Below, in pieces: positions 14,001-25,800 of a stretch of DNA of 64,000 nucleotides. The position numbers and the translations under genes are program-made. The notes beneath the pieces are model-generated. The model had not been told where the DNA came from. It did not search any database and worked only from the letters and a program-made list of their open reading frames with translations. The first letter of the stretch is position 1; each line of letters opens with the position of its first letter. Source of the stretch: Symbiodinium kawagutii (Eukaryota; Sar; Dinophyceae; Suessiales; Symbiodiniaceae); contig VSDK01012488.1 of NCBI GenBank assembly GCA_009767595.1, positions 361,177 to 425,176 of the forward strand, read 5' to 3'.

Positions 14001-17000
14001 CCTCGCCATCCTCGAACTCCACGCCATTCACCACCTCGTTGCCTCTAAAGAGACGCACCTGGGAGGTGCCGAACCATTCCACACCTGGCACGGAGGCTGA
14101 GGTCGGGGAGCCATCTTGGGATATCGTGGTCTCAGGATGTTAACCTGGGTAGATCTTGGTATATCTTGATGTTTAACCTGGGTGTATCTTGGTATATCTT
14201 GATGTTTCGGGAATTCTGATCCTCCACTGTGCTGTCTGCTTAAACTGTTAAACTCCTGTGAAGTTCTTCGATGTACAAGGTCTTGTTGGCGTAAGAAATG
14301 GACTCAATGACCTCCTCATGGGAGCCCGCGCTATGGGATAAGGCTACCACGAGCCGCCCCCACCGGCGCACCGGAGGAGCCACTGAATCAGCACTTGGGG
14401 CTGTTCATGGCTATCCTTTCTTTCAAGCAATATTTGAACAAATGGTAATTAATTATATGTAATCATAACTGCTTGATCTTTCTTAATGTAAGCTACTGAA
14501 TTGTAACTTATAACTTGTCCTGCTTGTTAATGGTAAGACCAGTATATCCTGGTTGTTTAACCCGTATTGGATGATATGCGTAACTTATCCTCTTTGCTAA
14601 TATACTGTATCTTCAAAAGAAAGTTGGTTTCTGCGCTGCAACGTTTTTACTTGGTGGGAGTATACCCATCACTTGCCGTCACCAAATTGACAGTTGCATT
14701 TCTGGTAGACACAGTCCTTTCCTTTGGACTGGACATGATTTTCATCCCAATCGAAACCCTGCAATCAAAAAGTTCCCACAGATTCATGTGCTCTGTAGGT
14801 ATGAATAATTGTTATCAAATGATGCTGGTTAAGAGTTGTCCAGTTGTCCCTGCCAAACAATTGCAATCAGCCTCCAAATGCATCAGTTCTAATCTCGTTG
14901 ATTGTGCTGAAATGTTCCCTCAATAGTCCGAGATGCTCCAACTACTTGATGTTTCTTTCCAAATGGTCAACTAGTTGTGACTTACAGCCTCCACTGTTCA
15001 ACTGTTCAACTTCGAACCAGGGCTACTCGCTATAGGCTATGACAGTTGCAACTGTGGTTGTAACTAATCAAAGGAGCCCGGGGTTTCGTCAACGTAGCGG
15101 AGATGAAAAGATTTCAGATCAGATCCTGATAAGTGGAGGTGCCCCTAAATCTTAAGGAGGGGCGAAACGGCGGTAAATCAGTGGTGAATGCCTCGAGTAT
15201 ATGAACAAGAACAACAACAAACACAAGCACAAGAACCACAATACCCACAACAATCACAACCACCACAGCCACAACAACCACAACAACCACAACAACCACA
15301 ACAACCTCAAGAATCACAACACCCACAAAAACCACAACCACAACGTTTGTGTCCTGCCACTTGACCCACCTATGTTGTGCCCAGAATGGTGAAACATTGT
15401 TACAGCAGAAAAGAACCAACTACTACAAGCTATGAAAAGTCCAAAATTAGATGACAACAAGAAATTGATTGACCAATCGGCTTGGTCATGATAGATTGAT
15501 GTTTCCATCTTCAATACATCATGCACTTCATAAGCCAAACATTGCATGATAAGCAAAAGCACAGATGGATCGACCGAGCCATGAAACATAGTGGCTATGC
15601 CCTAGGTAGGTGCTGACCCTCACTCATCAACAGCCGGGGAGCTATTTCAACATGTTCAATCCAGGCACTGCAAAGATCTGTAACTTCCAGTACTACTTCT
15701 GGACATATTCGTGACCTTTATCAAGCATTGACTCAGTGTGATCAAGCAGTATTAACCATTGCTAAGGATACATGCTGGATTGACCATTCAATAGACATCA
15801 TGAACTGGTTAGTTCCTTTTGAAAAATATGAGTCCACCAACCAACCATTGTTAAAAGTGGGAAATCAAAAAAATGCCTCAAACCACCAGGTAGCTACCCT
15901 CCGGTAAACTAACCTGGCAACGGAAAATCCGCCATCTGTGGCTGATTTCCCAAAGTTTCCCCTAACAAATTGGGATTTTCCGTTGCCAGGTTAGTTTAAC
16001 TCCTAAAAAAATGCTGATTTCCCAGAAATCTCTCCAAAGTTTCCATGGTCATTTTCCATTCCCAGGATAAGCACTGACTCAACCACCGCACACAGCCATT
16101 GCTCACGGCTGGGGCGGCCTTCCTTTTGCAGCTTTCTGGCAAAGGAGGCGCCAACCTGAGGCTTCCAATGGATGAAAGAATCGTTGATGTTGATGGTGAA
16201 TGGATGTTTGGTATGGATGGTTGGCATGGATGGTGAGCATGGATGGTGGGAATCATGGTTGGCATGGATGGTTGGCATGGATGGTTGGCATGGATGGTGA
16301 GCATGGATGGTTGGAATCATGGGTGGTATGGATGGCTGGTAATGATGTGACACCTCGTTTGGTTAATGATTTGAGCCATGGCCGAAACCCTATTTAACTT
16401 TCCTTATAATCTGCAATGGCTTCCGCGATGCTTCCGCGTCGCTTCCGCGCGCACAGCTTTAGCTTCCGCGGGACCATTTTGTTGAAGATTGCTTCCGCGG
16501 AGCTTCCGCGGCAAGATAGCTTCCGCCACTCCGATTGCTTCCGCGGAGCTTCCGCGGTAGGTACTTTAAGTTCCTCTTCCGCGGAGGCTTCCGCAAGCTT
16601 CCGCGCATGGGGGTTTTGCTTCCGCGGGCATAATCTAGTTTAATGTTTGATTAAAATGGAATCACGGAGGTTTTGGTCGCTGCTCATTTGTGATAATTAA
16701 TGGTCAACTGATGGTTGGTCAATGGATGGTTTTTAACCATCAATTTAATGGTGGCTGGAAATGATGGGTGATGGTCAATGAAGATTACCGATGGTTAACA
16801 GATTTTTGATGATCGCTACCTAGGGGTATACATATGTAACTATGGTAAAACATCGTTAATTCTACTGGCTAATGATCGTAACTCCGTGGTTGAAATCCTC
16901 ATACACCACCCACTTGAATTTGGTTGGGGTCGAAAGGCAACGCAACTGCAGTTTTTTCAACTTGGATGATGGCTTAGCTGATGGGACTCCAAAGCACAGC

Positions 17001-18576
17001 CTCTCGGACTCCTGTTCAGGGCGTGTGCATACGAATGAAGATGATACGTACACATATACGTATGCAGTATACAGAACGATGTGTAGATGTATGTAGAGAA
17101 TCTAGTATAAATATTGTTTATTTCCATCTTACATATGTAGATATGCATATATATCAATACGTCTAGATATACGTATATATGCATATAGGTATGCATATAG
17201 CCACATCCATCGCTACGTTCAACCTGCAGCGGCGCTTCGGCTGACCTTCTTGCCCAGCACCCGCTCGAAGGGCACCGTCTCCATGGCAATGACCGCCACG
17301 TCGCAGCCCTTCTTGGCTAAGGAGGAGGCCACTTCCATGCCGATGAAGGAGCCACCTACGACCTGGCAGTGCTGGGGATCCGGGGTCCCAGGCTACATAT
17401 GTACGAAGGTAGGCGAGGGGTAGGCGGGTAGGGTACAAGGAAGGGGCCCCCAATCGTTGGCTAAGTTGGCTTGTGACTAGGGTTAAGTAAGGCAACTACT
17501 AGATATGGAAGATAAAAACCATAGTTCAATGGCTTATTAACCAGCTTACGAGGGGAGCCCACCTCGTAGAGGTTGGGTAGGGGTAGGGTTAGGGTTGTCA
17601 AAGTCAGTACCCTCTTCCTAGCTGAGGAGCATTCGAATGATTGGGGATGCCCATTGCCCATTGAAATGGTGAAACATTGTGAAGGAGCAACAAGCACCAC
17701 AGCTTTTAAAGTTCAACGACATTCAAGGTTTATGGTGAGCTTTGCGCTAGGCCAGATAGCCTCACACATGGGCTTCAACAAAGCTGCTGGCTCTTTTTCT
17801 CAGAATCCTCTAGTTCACGATGTGTCGCTTTCATGGCAAGGGCGCTCGCGTACATGTGTGTACAGTAGTGTGATATCAAAGAGCGTGTCTTGTCCTTCTC
17901 CGGCATCAAACTGCAAAAGTTAGGGCCATCTAGTGCCGAAAGAAAGAAATGACGATTGATTTTGCAGCCTGTGATGCGTGCTTCCATACACTATGGAGCA
18001 AAGGCAGCCATGTTCTGCGCATTCCTTTTCACCGTTGAAGTCATATCATATTGAGCGTATGCAGGTCCCTCCGAAAAACTGGTGAACAAAAAAGAACGGT
18101 AACATCCCATGACCATACCTCTATCACCACGCATCAGGGTAAGCGAACGACGCTAGCAGTGTTGGAAATTCCGTTCTCGGAAGCTGCCCCTGCAGATTAC
18201 CCCACCAACAGCAAAACCCCAAACAACATAAGCAAGTGCAAGAGCAACAGCAACAACATCAGGAGTAGCAACCACAACCAAGAAGAACTGAAAACAATCA
18301 CCAGCATCAAGGCAAATGGCTGTGTCTTCGGTATCCGAAATTGTGACCCAGATGGGTGCCCAGTCACGATCATTTTTTGGCCTTTTTTGGCCAGGGCCGC
18401 AATGTTGGCGGCATCTTCAGGCGTCCGCAAAGTAAAGATGTTCTTCAGATCCTGGGTCTACAACAGCTGACCCAATTTCCCAAGAAGACCATACCTAAAG
18501 GTATCTGTGTTCAAAATAAGGAACTTAACTAATGACGGTTCTCAGCGCCGCCATGGAGCAGAGAGAGAGAGAGACC

Positions 18577-18620
<44 letters not shown>

Positions 18621-19771
18621 GGCAGACAGACAGACGGACGGCCGGCCGGACGGACGGACGGACGGACGGACGGACAGACAAACAGATGCTGAGGTCAAAA
18701 AAATTGGTCCATCCGTGGGAGAGCCCTGTGACACCTCATGAAGCCCAACAGAGTTTTTAGTTGTTGAGGATCCAAGCCTAATCCACTAGCCTTGATCTTG
18801 AAATAACCCCCAACCCTGGCAAAATGTCGATAGATAGGTTTACTCCTAAACCAGAGTTTCTATGAAGGGATAAGGATTGGCAAAAATTCTCAAACCAGTA
18901 AAACATTACACATTGAAACAATTGTTGACGGTTGATCATTGATATTTGCAAATCATTATACCAAAAAACATCCTAAAGCAATGTTTCATGGTTGATATTC
19001 ACTGCCATTAATTATTGCGAAGTATCAACTGATATCAACTGTATCAACTATTGTACAAACCCTGAATTATCGACTATGTATATATACTTTAATTTACTAT
19101 TCTTCGGGTTGAAAAGCTGTAAACATATATACACACATATTGACTACCATTATCTTAACATCAATATCATTGATAATGACCATATAAGCAAGATGTAATG
19201 TCAAAACATTCACAACTTTAAACCCTTTACAATACACCATTGAGTTAACCATTCATGTGAAGTGGGCGCGATCTGGCAAGGCTCCGAGCCAGGCACGAAG
19301 AGCTTGCGAGGGCTTCCGCCAGTGGCCACTAAGACCTTGTCGTATTTGAGCTCTGCCGGCTGATCCTGGGGGAGCTACGCATGGGAGCCTGCCCTTCCGC
19401 GCCGCCGGTGGCCACTAAGACCTTGTCGTATTTGAGCTCTGCCGGCTGATCCTGGGGGAGCTACGCATGGGAGCCTGCCCTTGGGATCCTTGTCTTCAGA
19501 TGTCGGATGGGATGCGAACAAGTTCCGGTTGGTGGTTGAACCACCCCAATGAAAAATATGCTTGTCAACCAAACAGTTGTTAATCATTGCTAGGGAAAAT
19601 AAAAAAGGTTTGAAACCAGCAACCAGAAGTTGGATTGCCAACCATCATCACTAAGCGATCAGGCTGCAGCTAAGATGGGAAACGAGTGAGAGTGACATTA
19701 ACGGCGACCACGATATCAACAACCACAGTAGCAGCAACACCAGCAACAGCTAAGTCCATGACAACCGCAGC

Positions 19772-19823
<52 letters not shown>

Positions 19824-22800
19824 CCAGCAGCAGCAGCAGAGCAGCAGCAGCAGCAGCAGCGGCAGCAGCAAGAGCAACCACTAATCAACAAAAAAACATA
19901 CGGCAAAGAAAGATTAAAAATCGAAAACACATGAAAACACTCCTTCTACGACAACAACAAACAGCAAAGACAACGGCGACCAGTAAAACAGAGAATCACC
20001 GGCAAAGGTGATAACACGTGGTGGAAAACAAACAACCCATGCGGCTGTTGGGATCGATGGCATGGGCATAACACTCCATATCAATGCCTGGGTGATGCCC
20101 AGTCCTTTTGAACACCGGAGATCATCCACCTAGACATGAGCATTTCCGCCCACGGGGTAGGCCGCCTAGTAGGCCTCTGGAAATTTCCAGATATGACCAC
20201 CCCTATTAGTAGCCTAGTAGCTTTTACCAGGAGCCCCTAGTAGCCTCTATTAGTAGCCCCTATTAGGCCCTATTAAGAGCCTTAGCAGCCCCTATTAGTT
20301 GGTTCATGGTGGACATCACCCCTAACACAGTGGCCCACCTCAGAGGTGTAGAAGACGGTCTGATCTTTGGTGTTGAGCTTTGTCACCGTGGCGCCCTTCA
20401 CGACTTCGATGTCATAGTCTTTGTAGAAGGACTCAGAGCGCAACTGCAACCTGGGCCGTATGACGACTCATATACTAATAGTTCGTGGTGAACAATAATC
20501 AAAGGTAGTTCATGGTAAATTTACTTGATGGTCCGTGATGGTGATGTCATTCATAATCAACTGATGTACACTGGTTTAGTGTTCAACACATGTTGTGTCC
20601 GGGCCACTTGTCCACGGGCTTGTCCAATGCCTTTGAGAGTTGCACTCGATCATAAGGCCTCAGATCTGGTGTAGCCAGCGCCAGCTTCTGTTCTTTGAAG
20701 CGAATACGGCACAGTGAAGATCTGACTATGTGGTGGTTTCTCAAAATAGGGGACCCCAAAAATGGTGGGCTTACTACTACAAATGATTAATATTGGATGA
20801 TTTGGGGGTACCCCTATTTTGAGAAACCACCATGTCAATGAATGTCTTTATGAAGATGATACAGTAACTATCATTTGCTTAGGCCCTCCTGGTAGCTCCT
20901 TAGCTCATCTTAGCTCCCCCTTTGAAGAGCCGTAGGGATACCTCTGGCTCCTGAGCTCCCTCCCGACCACCAGCCGGCATCTTCACTGAAAAACAAACGT
21001 TGCGGTCTCTGAATGGGAAAAAAGGAGGATTGAGGTCATCAATAGTTAAGTATCATCATTATCCATTGATTAACCACTATTCTTTACAAATAGATTCTCA
21101 ATAATCAGGCAAGAATTATTGTTAACCACTATTAGTATTGCTCTACATAATTATTGCTCTCAATTAATCAATAATCAGGAAATTAATCTACATATTGTAA
21201 TACTAATCATTAATCAATAATCAGGAAATTAATCTACATATTGTAATACTAATCATTAATCAATAATCAGGAAATTAATCTACATATTGTAATACTAATC
21301 ATTAATCAATAATCAGGAAATTAATCTACATATTGTAATACTAATCATTAATCAATAATCAGGAAATTAATCTACATATTGTAATACTAATCATTAATCA
21401 ATAATCAGGAAATTAATCTACATATTGTAATACTAATCATTAATCAATAATCAGGAAATTAATCTACATATTGTAATACTAATCATTAATCAATAATCAG
21501 GAAATTAATCTACATATTGTAATACTAATCATTAATCAATAATCAGGAAATTAATCTACATATTGTAATACTAATCATTAATCAATAATCAGGAAATTAA
21601 TCTACATATTGTAATACTAATCATTAATCAATAATCAGGAAATTAATCTACATATTGTAATACTAATCATTAATCAATAATCAGGAAATTAATCTACATA
21701 TTGTAATACTAATCATTAATCAATAATCAGGAAATTAATCTACATATTGTAATACTAATCATTAATCAATAATCAGGAAATTAATCTACATATTGTAATA
21801 CTAATCATTAATCAATAATCAGGAAATTAATCTACATATTGTAATACTAATCATTAATCAATAATCAGGAAATTAATCTACATATTGTAATACTAATCAT
21901 TAATCAATAATCAGGAAATTAATCTACATATTGTAATACTAATCATTAATCAATAATCAGGAAATTAATCTACATATTGTAATACTAATCATTAATCAAT
22001 AATCAGGAAATTAATCTACATATTGTAATACTAATCATTAATCAATAATCAGGAAATTAATCTACATATTGTAATACTAATCATTAATCAATAATCAGGA
22101 AATTAATCTACATATTGTAATACTAATCATTAATCAATAATCAGGAAATTAATCTACATATTGTAATACTAATCATTAATCAATAATCAGGAAATTAATC
22201 TACATATTGTAATACTAATCATTAATCAATAATCAGGAAATTAATCTACATATTGTAATACTAATCATTAATCAATAATCAGGAAATTAATCTACATATT
22301 GTAATACTAATCATTAATCAATAATCAGGAAATTAATCTACATATTGTAATACTAATCATTAATCAATAATCAGGAAATTAATCTACATATTGTAATACT
22401 AATCATTAATCAATAATCAGGAAATTAATCTACATATTGTAATACTAATCATTAATCAATAATCAGGAAATTAATCTACATATTGTAATACTAATCATTA
22501 ATCAATAATCAGGAAATTAATCTACATATTGTAATACTAATCATTAATCAATAATCAGGAAATTAATCTACATATTGTAATACTAATCATTAATCAATAA
22601 TCAGGAAATTAATCTACATATTGTAATACTAATCATTAATCAATAATCAGGAAATTAATCTACATATTGTAATACTAATCATTAATCAATAATCAGGAAA
22701 TTAATCTACATATTGTAATACTAATCATTAATCAATAATCAGGAAATTAATCTACATATTGTAATACTAATCATTAATCAATAATCAGGAAATTAATCTA

Positions 22801-25800
22801 CATATTGTAATACTAATCATTAATCAATAATCAGGAAATTAATCTACATATTGTAATACTAATCATTAATCAATAATCAGGAAATTAATCTACATATTGT
22901 AATACTAATCATTAATCAATAATCAGGAAATTAATCTACATATTGTAATACTAATCATTAATCAATAATCAGGAAATTAATCTACATATTGTAATACTAA
23001 TCATTAATCAATAATCAGGAAATTAATCTACATATTGTAATACTAATCATTAATCAATAATCAGGAAATTAATCTACATATTGTAATACTAATCATTAAT
23101 CAATAATCAGGAAATTAATCTACATATTGTAATACTAATCATTAATCAATAATCAGGAAATTAATCTACATATTGTAATACTAATCATTAATCAATAATC
23201 AGGAAATTAATCTACATATTGTAATACTAATCATTAATCAATAATCAGGAAATTAATCTACATATTGTAATACTAATCATTAATCAATAATCAGGAAATT
23301 AATCTACATATTGTAATACTAATCATTAATCAATAATCAGGAAATTAATCTACATATTGTAATACTAATCATTAATCAATAATCAGGAAATTAATCTACA
23401 TATTGTAATACTAATCATTAATCAATAATCAGGAAATTAATCTACATATTGTAATACTAATCATTAATCAATAATCAGGAAATTAATCTACATATTGTAA
23501 TACTAATCATTAATCAATAATCAGGAAATTAATCTACATATTGTAATACTAATCATTAATCAATAATCAGGAAATTAATCTACATATTGTAATACTAATC
23601 ATTAATCAATAATCAGGAAATAATCATTAGTCTAATGAACCACTGATTGCTCTACATATTGCTCTGATTGCTCTCAGTGCGCAGCCTCGCAGAGCTCTAC
23701 GGCACCTGCTCCAAAAATTTGACCAGCGCCTTCACAACTTTGCGTGGTCAATCGGGTGATCGCAACTTGATCCCTTTCAAATGGTACTCGGGAGACTATC
23801 CCTATCACTGGGATTGTCCATAAACTGTGCATGGATTCAAAAAAAAACAGTTTCCTTCTTTGGATGTGCATCCCCACTTACTATCTGCTTACTAATCATG
23901 GTTCCAGGGGGTAAGCTCACTGACCTTATAGGCTTATTTATCTGGTTGCATCCCGCATGAAATGTCTATTTCTCGGCCTTTCTGGGGCCTCGCGGGCAGC
24001 CCATTGATCTCCAAGGCACAAATGGTTCTCCTTCGTGACCATCACGATGCGACCCGTGAAGCCTTCCTGTCTCAAGGTTTCAGCTGCCGCCAACGAAGCG
24101 CAACCACCACCCAGCAGCACGAAACAGCGACGGTCACTGGACTTTCGCTTCGCCATGGTCTTCAATACTTTTTGATGTTTGCCACCTGAGGGAAAGTGGG
24201 GATCAGCTTGGGGATCACGATCAACCAGGGATCCAGGGTTTAGACCCGAGTTTGTTGAGACCTGGGTTTGTTGCCAGCCGGGACTGCTGTAAATAATCAC
24301 TTTCAGATGATCTCTATATGCGTATATTTACATATATATACATATATTCTACTTATGAATATATATCCATCTATAGACTTTGTTACCTAGAAAGGCGGCT
24401 CTGCTCTAGCGGTATCAACTGGTCCGGATCAGCGTTCATTATCTCGTACAATCAAAGTATTTCGGAGCCCGTCGTTTTTCACTGAAACCAAACAGATGTG
24501 GTCGGTGAGGTTCCAATATGGCAATGGCCAACCAACGCGGTTATTGACACTGCTCAGCCAATGTTCCGACTTCTCACTGGTGGCAACTCCTGTAGTTTGC
24601 AATCAGCACCTGGGTTCATCGCGCAAATAAACTTCTGATATACACACACAATAATTATGTAAGTATAGATTTCTGTATGCAGCTGTTGGACTTCGTTTTC
24701 ACCTATGTGCTTACAGTGTCTTCATGTGTGATAAAGAAATCACAAATAAAGACACATAAACACCAATGTCATCAGCCTTCAATCATCTTCAATCAACCTA
24801 GTCTCTTCACGCGTCCCCGCCCTTGATTTCCATTCACCCATGAGCTCAACCATGATTGCTTTCCCCCCAGCTGGATGCCACCTGTTGCTATCTCAGAAGG
24901 CACTTGCGCGAAAAGTTCGCCGTCCTTCACCTCTGATTTGTACACCGCAATACCATCGACACTCGGCCCTGTCAGGATGTGACTTTTCACTCACAAAAAT
25001 TATGGAAGTGTGTAGACCATAGTAATGCGAGTTTCTATGAACACAATAGTTTCTATAAATGTTAACCATAAATTTGCTTACCCCCAAACTACCACTCAAA
25101 CTACGCCAAGTTTCTCTGCAAACAACTGCGTATGTGAGTCATTTGAGGGTGTCCAAGCTTAACATCCAAACACACTGCATTCCAAAATAATAGCAAACGT
25201 ACAACATCTATAGGTGTTTCTCAAAATAGGTGTAGTAATAAACCATCCACTTTTGGGGTTCACTATTTTGAGAAACCACCATATGTACGTAACAGACATA
25301 CATATATACATTCAAATGTCTAGCTGTCCAGCTGTCCCCAAGCTGGCCTCGCACTACCTGCCCTGTTCTCAAATCAAAGGCAGCATCGTGCAGAGGGCAT
25401 GTCACGGTGGGTGCCCCACCCCGGCCACCCGCTGTGCTGACGCCCTTGCGAAGGGGCGCGCCGTAGTGCGAACAGGCGGGTGAAGTGACAAAGAATTCGC
25501 CCTGGTGGCGATGAACCAAAACAGCCGAACCACCTTCCAGCTTCACTTCCTGAGTGGTGATGTTTCACGGTGACTGGGGTGCTGCTGAGAGGATGCAAAC
25601 ATGTTATGGTTGTCTCATCTTGGAGATCTTGCCCCGGAACGGAGACAAATACAATTTCAAGATTCCGCCAGATACAGTAGATGCGGCGGTATTGTGCGCA
25701 ATCTCGGACGAAGAGGTTTTTTTGTATGAGCCCTGGACCGTTTGCTTTTGATGCTGCATGCAGTACCACTACCTAGTAGTCAAACCATGTCAAACCTATA

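Noticed and set aside
13220..14143. Plus-strand ORFs between 13.2 and 14.1 kb
   Set aside because: Shadows of AIFM3-like exons 11 and 12, which carry the conserved FAD and NAD motifs on the minus strand.
15114..15419. Val-rich and Asn/His-rich ORFs around 15.2-15.4 kb
   Set aside because: By-products of CAACCA low-complexity sequence; the same applies to ORFs at 18.5-18.7, 19.7-19.9, 33.7-33.9, 36.8-37.0, 39.8-40.3, 45.4-45.8 and 63.6-64.0 kb.
21163..23620. CRISPR-like array
   Set aside because: The 46-bp unit repeats head to tail with no unique spacers; it is a satellite, and the context is a eukaryotic intron.
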